NCBI RefSeq assembly: GCF_016756495.1
Contig: NZ_AP023243.1
Coordinates: forward strand, 6,266,501 to 6,330,500
Length of the DNA: 64,000 bases
Reading direction: 5' to 3'
From: Mesorhizobium sp. 113-3-3
Lineage (GTDB): Bacteria; Pseudomonadota; Alphaproteobacteria; Rhizobiales; Rhizobiaceae
The notes under the pieces are model-generated. The model was given only the letters and a program-made list of their open reading frames with translations, was not told the DNA's origin and made no database searches. Positions 34,751-47,359 of the stretch are shown piece after piece (within the stretch, counting starts at the first letter, position 1; each line of letters opens with the position of its first letter). Position numbers and translations under genes: made by a program.

Positions 34751-36145
34751 TCAAACCACTCTGACGTAGCTCGTCATGCCCGACTTCTGGTGCTCGATGA
34801 TGTGGCAGTGCAGCAGCCAGTCGCCGGGATTGTCGGCGACGAAGCCGAGGCTCACCTTCTCGTTGGGCTGGATGAGATAGGTGTCCGATATCAGCGGCTC
34901 AACCTGCCGCGTCGAGGACGACAGCACCTTGAAGCTCATACCGTGCAGATGCATCGGATGCGATTGCGGTGTCAGGTTCTCCATGTCGATGACATAGCTC
35001 TTGCCGAGCTTCAGTTCGGCCAGCGGCGCGGTCGGATCTGATGTATCGCCTGGCCACGGCACCTTGTTGATGGCCCAGAAACTGTAGCCCAGCGAACCGC
35101 AGATGCCGTCGCTCGGTACGTTTTCCGCCGTGGCGCTGAGCGCCAGGGAAATATGATGGGCGGCTGTAAGATCGACCTCCGCCACCGGATTGACCTCCAG
35201 CGGAGCAACTTCGCGAACATCCCGCTTGAGCGAACTGCCCGTCGCGCGCAGGGTCGCCAGGATCTTGGGCTTGGTGCCCCTGACATCCCGCAGGCTCACC
35301 AGTGCGCCTTCCTGGTCGGGCATGCGGATGGCGAGTTCCATCCGCTGCCCCGGCCCAAGCAGCAGGGCATCGGGTGAAAAACGCTGGGGCACGGGATTGC
35401 CATCCAGCGCCATCACGATCGCCTCGGCGCCGTCGACGCGAAAGGCATAGATGCGCGTGACGTCGGTGATGGCGACGCGCAGCCGCACCAGCCCTCCGGC
35501 CGGGGCGTCATAATGCGGCTGATCAAGCCAATTGGCGGTGCGCACCGTGCCGTATGTGCCGGTTTTCGCGGCATCGCGCGGCCGGAACTGGTCGATGAAC
35601 TGGCCGTCGTCGCCGAGACGCCAGTCGCGCAGATTGAGGACGAATTCGGCGTCGAATTTCGGATCGTTCGGATTTTCCACCACGATCACGCCGGTCAGGC
35701 CGTGGCCCATCTGCTCCAGCGTGTTGCAATGCGGGTGGTACCAGAAGGTGCCGGCATCGGGCGGGGTGAAGGCGTAGTCGAAATGATCGCCGGTGTAGAC
35801 ATAGGGCTGCACCAGGAAGGGCACGCCATCCATCTTGTTGGGCACGCGAATGCCGTGCCAGTGGATGGTCGTGGGATCATCCATGGCGTTGACCAGACGC
35901 GCCGCGAAGGGTTCGCCCTTCTTCATCCTCAGCACCGGCGGCATTCCGGCGTTGCCATAGGTCAGCACATTGTTGGTCGGGCCGATGTCCATCAGCCTCG
36001 CCTGGACCTTGGCCGTCTGCAGCACTACCGGCTCCGGGCTGGCGGCCGCCAAGCTGGCAATCCTGCCGATGGCCGAAAGCCCAACTCCGGTTGCGCCAGC
36101 GACGGCGGCCGTTTTCAAGAGCCCGCGGCGTGTCCATCCGGTCAT
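34751..36145 (-). CDS. Multicopper oxidase with Tat signal
   Basis: 464 aa from ATG 36145. A twin-arginine signal starts the protein (TRRGLLKTAAVAGATGVG), so it is exported folded. Copper ligands are in place: HWHG near residue 93, HPH near 135, then HPMHLHG near 397 and HCHIIEHQKSGM at about 445 near the C-terminus, giving the type 1, 2 and 3 centres. No methionine-rich insert typical of CueO was noticed. Possible roles are copper tolerance or oxidation of phenolic or metal substrates in the periplasm. It stands alone between the PTS operon and metH. ATG 36382 would add unrelated upstream sequence. Confidence 0.92.
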   Translation of the reverse strand: MTGWTRRGLLKTAAVAGATGVGLSAIGRIASLAAASPEPVVLQTAKVQARLMDIGPTNNVLTYGNAGMPPVLRMKKGEPFAARLVNAMDDPTTIHWHGIRVPNKMDGVPFLVQPYVYTGDHFDYAFTPPDAGTFWYHPHCNTLEQMGHGLTGVIVVENPNDPKFDAEFVLNLRDWRLGDDGQFIDQFRPRDAAKTGTYGTVRTANWLDQPHYDAPAGGLVRLRVAITDVTRIYAFRVDGAEAIVMALDGNPVPQRFSPDALLLGPGQRMELAIRMPDQEGALVSLRDVRGTKPKILATLRATGSSLKRDVREVAPLEVNPVAEVDLTAAHHISLALSATAENVPSDGICGSLGYSFWAINKVPWPGDTSDPTAPLAELKLGKSYVIDMENLTPQSHPMHLHGMSFKVLSSSTRQVEPLISDTYLIQPNEKVSLGFVADNPGDWLLHCHIIEHQKSGMTSYVRVV

Positions 36146-36275
36146 TCGGCGCTCCAACTGCAAAGCCTGGGATTTATCGTCGCCTTGGATCACAGGCGAG
36201 CCGCCAGTGCAAATGCCGATATTGGCACACCGCGTCTCGCCATGACGGCAGGATGAGACGACAGAGCCTCCCGCC

Positions 36276-40085
<3,810 letters not shown>

Positions 40086-40119
40086 TTTCTATCCTTTTGG
40101 CGACCATTCTGCCCATGTC

Positions 40120-40139
40120 ACATAAGGATATCTTTATGT
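40120..40139. promoter_or_regulatory. Palindromic operator upstream of metH, SahR-like
   Basis: ACATAAGGATATCTTTATGT is a 20-bp palindrome with one mismatched pair, 35 bases before the metH start codon. SahR, an ArsR-type regulator of methionine and S-adenosylhomocysteine genes in proteobacteria, is recalled to bind ATAAAG-ATATC-type palindromes upstream of metH and ahcY. Assignment rests on that recollection and the place of the site; no motif scan was possible. Confidence 0.65.
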
Positions 40140-40261
40140 CAATATACGCTTCTCGCTAGACGGAGTCACGCGCCATTGCAGGTGCCAGAGCAACAAACGT
40201 CAAAAGCGACCGTTGCCGGGGCGTCCATTGCCCATCCAACTGGACACGCGGCACTCCTGTG

Positions 40262-43200
40262 TCAGTTCAGATCAGCCAGCAAGGCTTGCGCCTCGGCGAG
40301 GTTCTTCTCGGAGCCTGCGGTGAGGTCGTCCATCTTGCGCTCCCTGAAGATGACCAGCGCCTCCTGGCAAGCGGCGATCGCTTCCTCGGCCAGCGCCTTG
40401 TCCTTGCGGGCAGCGCCCAGGTCGGTCAGCACGTCGCACAGGCTGTCCTCGGTGAAGGCGACAGCCGGAACCGAATTGATCTTCTTCTGCATGGCGATGG
40501 CCTCGCGCAGGATCGGCACCGCTTCCTCGAAACGGGCGACGTTGTTTTCCGAACGGCCGGCCAGCGTCAAGGCATAGCCGACCTCGTTCTGCAGGCTCGC
40601 CCAACGGTCGGGGTCACGAGCGCGGCCGACCTCGTCGGCCAGCTCCCGGTTGACGGCGATCGCCTCGTCGAACACTTCAGGCGACGGCGCCTTCGCGCCG
40701 ATCATACCAAGCACATTGGCGAGGTTGCCCTGCGTGGTCGCCCAGCGCTCGGGATCGCGGGCGCGGCTGCGCACCGCCTGGATGCTGCGGTAGATGCCGG
40801 CCGAGCGCTTCAGCAAGGCGACGTCGTTGCGCCAATAGCCCAGCGACGACAGCGCGCTCGCCAGGTTGGACTGGTTGCGCGTCCAGCCATCGGCATCCTT
40901 GTCGCGGGTCGTCACTGTCAGCGCCGCCTCATAGGCCTGCACCGATTTCGCCATGATGTCCGGATCGGACGCGGCACTTGCCTGCATCATGCGGGCATTG
41001 CCGAGATCGCTTTCGACCGAGGCCCACGGCGTGCGGTCCAGCAGGGTGGCGTAGACGGCAAGGGCAGCCTCATGCGCGGTCGCTGCCTTCTGGTAGAGCG
41101 ACGGATCGTTGCTCGCGCCAGCGAGGTAGTAATAGGCGCTGCCGAGATCGTTCTGCAGTTGGGCGTGATCCTGCGGTACGGCGGCAAGATCGTAGAACGG
41201 CAACGCCGCTTCAAGCGCCGTCACCGCCTGCTTGAATTCGTCGCCGTCCTGCACCCGGTCGCCCAGCACCAAAAGGACATGGCCGAGCCCCCATTGCGTT
41301 GCTGCCCAGGCGTCGGGATCGCTGTCGCGGGTCTGCACCTCGAGCGCTACGCGATAGGCCGTCACCGAGCGTTCGAGCGCTTCGGTCGGCCCATCGGCCT
41401 TGCCCAACATGGAGAGTGCTGCACCCAGCCGGTATTGTGTCTTTGCCCAGTCTTTCGGCGCGCCGTCCTTGGTCCGCACTGTGAGCGCGGCGTCATAGGC
41501 GGCGACCGCCTGTTCGAGCACCGATTTGTCGCCGGCGCGATCGCCCCAGGTCGACAGCGTGCTGCCGAGACTGTGCTCGATCGAGGCAAACTCGGTGGGC
41601 GCGGCCGTAGCCGTGTAGACTTCGGATGCGCTGCGATAAGCGGTTGCCGACTTTTGCAGATAGTCTGTTCCCGTGTCGCGCTCGCCGAGCGAAGCATAGG
41701 CGGAGCCCAGATTCTGTTGCAGCGAGGCCCAGTCGAGCGGCAGTTTTTCACGCGGATATTCCGAGAGTGCGGCCTCATAGGCGGACACCGCCTTGAGCAG
41801 TGTCGCCGTGTCGCCCTGCTTCACGCCGAGGCGCTGCAAGGCATTGCCGAGCGTCAGCTGGCCGTTGGCCCAGCTCGCCGGCGCATGCTCGCGCGTCCAC
41901 ACGGTGAGTGCCGCTTCGGCCGCTTCGCGCGCGTGCTGCAGCGTCGGGATGTCGCCATTGATCTCGCCGATCGTCTCCAGCGCCGAGCTCATATTGTTCT
42001 GGATCGTCGCCCATTGCGCCGGCGCGCGTTCCCGGGTCATTTCCTCCGTCGCCGACTGGTAGGCGGCGACCGCCTGCTCAAGTGTTGCGACGTCCTTCTC
42101 GCGCGCGCCGAGACGAAACAGCGCCGCACCGAGATTAACCTCGCTCAAGGCCCAATCGAGCGGCACGCGCTCGCGGCTATACTCAGTCAACGCGGCGCGA
42201 TGCGCCTTGATCGCAGCGCGGAAACTGCCGCTGCTCGTTTCGCGCTCGCCGAGCTCCGACAGCACGATGCCGAGGTTGTTCTCAGTCGCCGCCCATTCGA
42301 GCGGCACCTTCTTCGCCCCCTGCACCTCGAGCGCCGCCCGGAATGTGGCGACCGCCTTGTCGAGCAGCGCGGTGCCACTCTCGCGCTGGCCGAGCCGCCA
42401 GTAGACCGTACCGAGATTGCCTGAGGTGGACGCCCAATCGTCCGGATAGGTTTCCCGCGTATAGACCGTCAGCGCCTGCTCGAAGGCCGCGGCCGCCTTG
42501 TCGAGGTTTTCGCGCCCGGCCTCGCGCTCGCCCAGCGTGGAGAGACTGGTAGCAAGATTGTTCTGAGTGGCCGCCCACTTTCGTGGCGTCTTTTCACGCG
42601 ACACATAGGTCAGGCTCTTTTCATAGGCCGCGACGGCCTGGACTAGAAATGCGTTGTCGCCGGAAAACGTGCCCTGATTGGAAAGCGCCTCGGCTTCCGC
42701 CCCCTTGTAGAACCACGCATCCTCGTCGCTCCATCTCTCGGCTTCGTCATAGGCCTTGGCGTAGTCCTGCGCGGCCTTGAGATAGTCGAAAGACAGCTCG
42801 TAGGTCTTTGCGCTGCTGGCGAAGACTTCCGCGAATTCGAGCCGACGCGCCTTGAGATCGGCTTCAGCCTTGTCGACCGTATTGGACAATTCGCCGACGC
42901 GGGCCTTGGCTTGTTCGTGGAATTTCTGCGCGGCATCGAGCGCACCTTCCTGCACCGCCTGGTCGGCCAGTTTCGACAGGCGCACGATCTCCGGGTCCTG
43001 ACTCTTCAGCGCGGCCTGCTCGGCCAGAACCTGCTTCAGCCGCTCGGCCTGGCCGCGCAGCAATTTGTCGAGTTCGGCCGGGTCCTTCGGCGTGTCGGCG
43101 CCGAGCGTCTTCAGCATGGCATAGAGCGCATCCATCGGCACGCCGCCGTCGCGCGAAATGGTTTCGATCTGGCGGCGTTCCGGGTCGGGCAGCACCGAAA

Positions 43201-44137
43201 TGGTGAGCAGCAGCCGGCGGCGCTCGCTGAGGATTTCGCCCTCATCGCCCTTCGGCGCTTCGGCCGGCGTACCGAAATACAGCAGCCGGCGCAGGCTCTC
43301 ATTGACCCATGGCCGCTGCTGGCCGTTGGTCTTGAGATAGACCTCCTCGCCGATCATGCGCAGCACGGTGCCGAATTCCTCGCCGCCCATCGTGTCGATG
43401 TGGCGCAGGATCGCCGCCGCATAGGGGCTGTTGCCGTCGGCCGGCCCGTCGAGCGCCACCTTGCCGGGTTCGGCGGCAAAGCCGATGACCTGGCCGAGGC
43501 TGTCGTCGGCCGAGCCGTTGACCGGCGCATTGCTCTTCAGCGCCACGACGCTGCGCGTTTCGCCGAGACCGCCGGCGCCGATCGGCTTGCCCTCGTCATC
43601 CGGCGCCAGCTTCAGCAGCGTGCCCGGCGGGAACGGATCGTTGCGGCAGGCGTCGAGCAGCACGATGGTGACCGGCACCCTGGCCTTGAGTTCGGCAACG
43701 ATCGACGACAGCGGCACCAGCTTCTCGCCGGCGTCGTCGAGCGCCGAGACATCGGCATCGACGGGGATCAGAAAGTTTTCGCCGCCGGCCTCGATGCCGT
43801 GGCCGGAATAGTAGATGACGGCGACGTCGGCGCCTTCGGCATCGTCGACGAAGCCTTCGAGATCGCGCCGCAATTTGCGCGCATCGCGGTTGGTGGCCAC
43901 GGATGTTTCGAAGCCGAGCTTGTCGAACATTTCCTCGATGGCGCGGGCGTCATTTTCCGGATTGGGCAGTTTGCCGACATGCTTGTAGTCGGACTGGCCG
44001 ATGACGAGTGCCACGCCTTTCAGCGCCTTGGGCTCCTCGGCATGAGCCGGGACCAGCGCGCACAGGCACAGAATCAGCGCCGCGGCGAACGCCGCGCAAA
44101 TGCGCACCCTTTCGACTGCTACTCGCCCAAGCTGCAT
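40262..44137 (-). CDS. Exported caspase-like (peptidase C14) protein with about 15 TPR-like repeats
   Basis: 1291 aa from ATG 44137; TTG 44158 would add seven residues. Signal peptide (AAFAAALILCLCALVPAHA), then a caspase-like p20 domain (about 38-230 by this numbering) with VALVIGQSDY, the catalytic His in YYSGHGIE (His113) and Cys in LLDACRND (Cys164), so the dyad is intact. A coiled-coil region follows (about 320-440). The rest consists of about 15 repeats of 47-51 residues with WA-x-x-Q-N-N-L-G-type consensus. Such caspase-TPR proteins of proteobacteria have no established role; a signalling or proteolytic function in the periplasm is inference. Confidence 0.88.
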   Translation of the reverse strand: MQLGRVAVERVRICAAFAAALILCLCALVPAHAEEPKALKGVALVIGQSDYKHVGKLPNPENDARAIEEMFDKLGFETSVATNRDARKLRRDLEGFVDDAEGADVAVIYYSGHGIEAGGENFLIPVDADVSALDDAGEKLVPLSSIVAELKARVPVTIVLLDACRNDPFPPGTLLKLAPDDEGKPIGAGGLGETRSVVALKSNAPVNGSADDSLGQVIGFAAEPGKVALDGPADGNSPYAAAILRHIDTMGGEEFGTVLRMIGEEVYLKTNGQQRPWVNESLRRLLYFGTPAEAPKGDEGEILSERRRLLLTISVLPDPERRQIETISRDGGVPMDALYAMLKTLGADTPKDPAELDKLLRGQAERLKQVLAEQAALKSQDPEIVRLSKLADQAVQEGALDAAQKFHEQAKARVGELSNTVDKAEADLKARRLEFAEVFASSAKTYELSFDYLKAAQDYAKAYDEAERWSDEDAWFYKGAEAEALSNQGTFSGDNAFLVQAVAAYEKSLTYVSREKTPRKWAATQNNLATSLSTLGEREAGRENLDKAAAAFEQALTVYTRETYPDDWASTSGNLGTVYWRLGQRESGTALLDKAVATFRAALEVQGAKKVPLEWAATENNLGIVLSELGERETSSGSFRAAIKAHRAALTEYSRERVPLDWALSEVNLGAALFRLGAREKDVATLEQAVAAYQSATEEMTRERAPAQWATIQNNMSSALETIGEINGDIPTLQHAREAAEAALTVWTREHAPASWANGQLTLGNALQRLGVKQGDTATLLKAVSAYEAALSEYPREKLPLDWASLQQNLGSAYASLGERDTGTDYLQKSATAYRSASEVYTATAAPTEFASIEHSLGSTLSTWGDRAGDKSVLEQAVAAYDAALTVRTKDGAPKDWAKTQYRLGAALSMLGKADGPTEALERSVTAYRVALEVQTRDSDPDAWAATQWGLGHVLLVLGDRVQDGDEFKQAVTALEAALPFYDLAAVPQDHAQLQNDLGSAYYYLAGASNDPSLYQKAATAHEAALAVYATLLDRTPWASVESDLGNARMMQASAASDPDIMAKSVQAYEAALTVTTRDKDADGWTRNQSNLASALSSLGYWRNDVALLKRSAGIYRSIQAVRSRARDPERWATTQGNLANVLGMIGAKAPSPEVFDEAIAVNRELADEVGRARDPDRWASLQNEVGYALTLAGRSENNVARFEEAVPILREAIAMQKKINSVPAVAFTEDSLCDVLTDLGAARKDKALAEEAIAACQEALVIFRERKMDDLTAGSEKNLAEAQALLADLN

Positions 44138-44309
44138 CGCCAACCCCGGAACCCGCAAGGCGCGATCTTACCTCGCGAGATGGCATCATGATGGCCGGCG
44201 CATGGCAAGGCCTGGGGTGAACGGTGTTCTTGTCGTGAGGCGCGGATGCTGGCTGGTTTTCACGCCGTGAGCGGGTAGTCTTCAGCAAAGGGCTTCAGAG
44301 GAGGTTGCG

Positions 44310-45080
44310 ATGAGTGATTTCACGCCAAAATTTGATTTGGCTGGCAAGGTGGTGCTGGTCACCGGCGCTTCGCGCGGTATTGGCCGCGCCTGCGCGCTGG
44401 CCAGCGCCGGCTCCGGCGCCGACATGATCGTCGGCGTGCGCAACAAGGCCGACGGTGCTGCGCTTGTCGCCGAGATCGAACGCATCGGCCGGCGGGCGCT
44501 CGCCGTGCAGATGGATGCGACCGATCTTGCCACGGTGCGCAAAGGTGTCGCCGACGCGCATGCCGCCTTCGGCCGCATCGACGTTCTGGTCAACAATGTC
44601 GGGCTCGGGCCGGAAAACCTGGCGGAGAACGTCACCGAGGAGGATTTCGACCTCACCGTGAACGTCAACCTCAAGGGCACGTTCTTCACCACCCAGGCGG
44701 TCGGAAAGCTGATGATCGCGCAAAAAGGCGGGCGCATCATCAACATCAGCTCGCAGGCCGGCACGGTGACGCTGAAGGGCGAGGCGATCTATTGCATGAC
44801 CAAGGCGGCGATCAACCATCTGACGCGCTGCCTGGCCGCCGAGTGGGCGCAGCACAGGATCGCCGTCAACAGCGTGGCGCCGACCTTCATCTGGACCGAT
44901 GGCACACGCCCCTCGCTCGCCGAACCGGATTTCCACGCGCATGTGCTCGGCCATATCCCGCTCGGCCGCATCGGCGACCCGATCGATGTGGCGGGAACCG
45001 TGGTGTTCCTCGCCTCACCCGCAGCGTCGCTGATTACGGGAGCGAATATTTTGGTCGATGGTGGCTGGTCGGTGGCGTAG
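44310..45080 (+). CDS. SDR-family oxidoreductase
   Basis: 256 aa with a strong ribosome site (AGGAGG). Classical SDR: TGASRGIG near residues 20-27, NNVGLGPENL near 94, the catalytic Ser in NISSQAG and Tyr/Lys in YCMTK near 158-162, and the C-terminal ILVDGGWSVA. Nothing fixes the substrate; family members include 3-oxoacyl-ACP reductases and sugar-acid or polyol dehydrogenases. It is convergent with the alpha/beta hydrolase gene and near a transport cluster, so it may belong to the same pathway. Confidence 0.87.
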   Translation: MSDFTPKFDLAGKVVLVTGASRGIGRACALASAGSGADMIVGVRNKADGAALVAEIERIGRRALAVQMDATDLATVRKGVADAHAAFGRIDVLVNNVGLGPENLAENVTEEDFDLTVNVNLKGTFFTTQAVGKLMIAQKGGRIINISSQAGTVTLKGEAIYCMTKAAINHLTRCLAAEWAQHRIAVNSVAPTFIWTDGTRPSLAEPDFHAHVLGHIPLGRIGDPIDVAGTVVFLASPAASLITGANILVDGGWSVA

Positions 45081-45093
45081 GCTTGCGCCGGCC

Positions 45094-45912
45094 CTAAGCC
45101 TTGTCGACGCTGGCCAGAAACCGCGCGAAGATCGGGTCGAAACGGTCGGGCGAATCCCAGAACGGCGCATGGCCTGAATTGTCGAGCAGATGCGTCTTGC
45201 CTTCCCACAGGTTGGAAAATTTCACGGCCGAGACGAAGTCGGTGTTGACGAAGGGTTCGTCGATGCCGTTCAGCACGGCGATCGGCGGCGTCTTGCCGGC
45301 GACGATCTCGCGCTGGTTGCGGCCGGTGCCGGCCGAAAATTTCTCGAACATCAGGCGCCGCGCCCGCCCGTCGGTGCGCGCAACCGTGTCGATGAGAAAC
45401 GGCTCGAACGGCTCCCCGCAGGTGCTGCGCGCATAAGCCTCGACATCGGCTGCAGTGAAGGTCTCCTGCCCGGCAAGGTGCATGTGCGGGCTCGGCTTGA
45501 AGCCGTTGCCGACTTCCTCGGGCGCCACTGGCGGGGTGCCTGTAATCATCAGGCCGAGCAGGCCTGGAAAGCGGTCGATCATCTCCAATCCGATATGGCC
45601 ACCAAGCGACCAGCCGAAGACGATGGCCTTGTCGATACCGAGCAGGCCCAGCACTTCGGTCATCGCATCGGCATAGCCCTCCATGCTGTAGGAGCGGTCC
45701 GGATCGATCGCATCGCCTGATGCCCCATGCCCCGGCAGATCGGCGGCGATGATGCGGTAGCGCTCGCCCAACGGGCTCTCGAGCTGGTTGCGGAAAACAG
45801 CACTCGATGACGAATTGCCGTGGATCAGCAGGACGGCGGTGCCTTTGCCGCCGGTCTCGCGAAGGGCGACCCTGCCGTGGCTGGTTTCAAGGATCTTCTG
45901 CGTGATCGTCAT
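45094..45912 (-). CDS. Alpha/beta-fold hydrolase
   Basis: 272 aa. Catalytic triad elements: oxyanion segment LLIHGNSSSS near residue 30, nucleophile elbow FGWSLGGHIG near 100, and the C-terminal histidine in LLDNSGHAPFWDSPDRF near 250. The fold matches soluble esterase or haloalkane-dehalogenase-like enzymes. It is divergent from the ABC transporter operon across 190 bases holding two palindromes, so it probably shares control and acts on the imported compound or a precursor ester; substrate unknown. Confidence 0.85.
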   Translation of the reverse strand: MTITQKILETSHGRVALRETGGKGTAVLLIHGNSSSSAVFRNQLESPLGERYRIIAADLPGHGASGDAIDPDRSYSMEGYADAMTEVLGLLGIDKAIVFGWSLGGHIGLEMIDRFPGLLGLMITGTPPVAPEEVGNGFKPSPHMHLAGQETFTAADVEAYARSTCGEPFEPFLIDTVARTDGRARRLMFEKFSAGTGRNQREIVAGKTPPIAVLNGIDEPFVNTDFVSAVKFSNLWEGKTHLLDNSGHAPFWDSPDRFDPIFARFLASVDKA

Positions 45913-45983
45913 GGTCCGCTCCGTCTGGAATTGCCTTGTTTAAGTGCAGGTGCGCAGCAAAGCGCCACGGCTTCCATACCTTT

Positions 45984-46002
45984 TCGGGAATCGTGTTCCC
46001 GA
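45984..46002. promoter_or_regulatory. Perfect inverted repeat, candidate operator 1 of the transporter cluster
   Basis: TCGGGAA (45984-45990), spacer TCGTG, TTCCCGA (45996-46002), between the divergent hydrolase and substrate-binding protein genes. Could bind a dimeric regulator or form a hairpin. Confidence 0.45.
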
Positions 46003-46012
46003 TCAGGATGCG

Positions 46013-46030
46013 TTGAAAAATCCTTTTCAA
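46013..46030. promoter_or_regulatory. Inverted repeat TTGAAAA-N4-TTTTCAA, candidate RpiR operator
   Basis: TTGAAAA (46013-46019), spacer ATCC, TTTTCAA (46024-46030), 72 bases before the start of the substrate-binding protein gene. Dyads of the GAAA-N-TTTC type are frequent for RpiR-family regulators, and such a gene lies at the other end of the cluster. Link is inference. Confidence 0.5.
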
Positions 46031-46102
46031 ATAAGAACAATTATGCGTAGATTGTCAATTATCCAACTCCCGATGAACGGGAGGAAAACAGGGAACAGCA
46101 CG

Positions 46103-47356
46103 ATGAAATCCAAATCCGCCGCCACCAGAATCCGCCATATGCTGATGAGCACCGCGCTGATCGGCATGTTTGCCGTATCCGCCGTTCCCGCCTTTGCCGA
46201 TGTCGTCAAGATCGGCCTGCTGGCGCCGATCACCGGGCCCGCCGCGGCGGACGGCCAGGAATTCCAGCGCGGCGTGCAGATGGCGATCGATGAGGCAAAC
46301 GCCGCCGGCGGCGTCGCCGGCAACACGTTCGAACTGGTGGTCGGCGACGTCAAGGATCAGTCCGCCGGCAACGTCACCAGCGCCGTCGAGCGGCTGCTTG
46401 GCGATCAGGGCGTGCAGTTCATGCTCACCGGCTACGCCAGCCTGACGAATTTCGAGATCGACAACATGGCCGAAGCCGAGATGCCTTATATGCTGGCTGC
46501 CACCTCGCAGCAGACCAGGGACATCATCGCGCCGCACCCGGACAAATACATGTGCTGCTGGTCGCTGACGCCGTCCTTCGACGCCTACAACACCGACGTC
46601 ACCCTGTTCGTCGAGAAGCTCGCGGCCGACGGCAAGATCACCTTGCCGTCCAAGAAGGTCGCCATCATCTCCTCCGACAACGCCTATTCCAAGACCATCT
46701 CCGAAGGCATGAAGAAGACCTTCAAGGAGAAGGGCTGGACCATCACCGTCGATGAGATCGTCCCCTTCGGCGAAGTGACCGACTGGCGCTCGATCCTGGC
46801 CAAGGTGCGCGAGAATGTGCCTGATGTCGTCATCAACACCGACTATCTGCCGGGCAATTCGGCATCCTTCCTCAACCAGTTCCTCGAGCAGCCGACCAAG
46901 AGCCTGGTCTTCCTGCAATACGCGCCGAGTGTCCCGGAATTCGTCGAACTGACCGGCAAGAAATCGAACGGCGTCATCTACAATCTTCTGGGGGGCGCGC
47001 TGACCACGCCGAAGAACCCGCGCGCCGACGAGGTGGCGGCCAAGTTCAAAACGAAATTTGGCGTCGAGAGCGGCACCTATGGCGTCGCGCTCTACGAAAT
47101 GACCAATGTCTATTTCGACGCGGTCAAGAAGGTCGGCGGCGCATCCGACCACGCGGCGATCATGAAGGCGCTGTCGGAAACCGACAAGCAGGTCGCCGAA
47201 GGCCGGCTGAAGTTCGATCCCGCCACGCACCTTGCCACGCAGGGCGACGACTATATCCCGATCACCTTCTTCCAGATCTGGGACGGCCAGCGCACGCTGA
47301 TCTCGCCGGAGAAATATGCCACCGGCGCCTTCAAGCTCCAGCCCTGGATGCAGTGA
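46103..47356 (+). CDS. Branched-chain amino acid-type ABC transporter, substrate-binding protein
   Basis: 417 aa from ATG 46103, preceded by GGAGG and followed by a clear signal peptide ending VSAVPAFA before DVVKIGLLAPITG. The periplasmic-binding protein type I fold (Leu/Ile/Val-BP class) has GPAAADGQEFQRGVQMAIDE near residue 45 and AIISSDNAYSKTISEGMKK near 195. Ligand cannot be told; members bind amino acids, amides, urea or aromatic acids. First gene of a five-gene transport operon with spacing of 3 bases to the next gene. Confidence 0.93.
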   Translation: MKSKSAATRIRHMLMSTALIGMFAVSAVPAFADVVKIGLLAPITGPAAADGQEFQRGVQMAIDEANAAGGVAGNTFELVVGDVKDQSAGNVTSAVERLLGDQGVQFMLTGYASLTNFEIDNMAEAEMPYMLAATSQQTRDIIAPHPDKYMCCWSLTPSFDAYNTDVTLFVEKLAADGKITLPSKKVAIISSDNAYSKTISEGMKKTFKEKGWTITVDEIVPFGEVTDWRSILAKVRENVPDVVINTDYLPGNSASFLNQFLEQPTKSLVFLQYAPSVPEFVELTGKKSNGVIYNLLGGALTTPKNPRADEVAAKFKTKFGVESGTYGVALYEMTNVYFDAVKKVGGASDHAAIMKALSETDKQVAEGRLKFDPATHLATQGDDYIPITFFQIWDGQRTLISPEKYATGAFKLQPWMQ

Positions 47357-47359
47357 GGA

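Noticed and set aside
40086..40261. SAM or cobalamin riboswitch upstream of metH
   Set aside because: The leader between the palindrome and the start is only about 35 bases, and no cobalamin box or SAM-II pseudoknot pattern was seen.
40259..42424. 721-codon + strand open frame
   Set aside because: Antisense to the repeat region of the caspase-TPR gene; its apparent repeats mirror those of the real gene.
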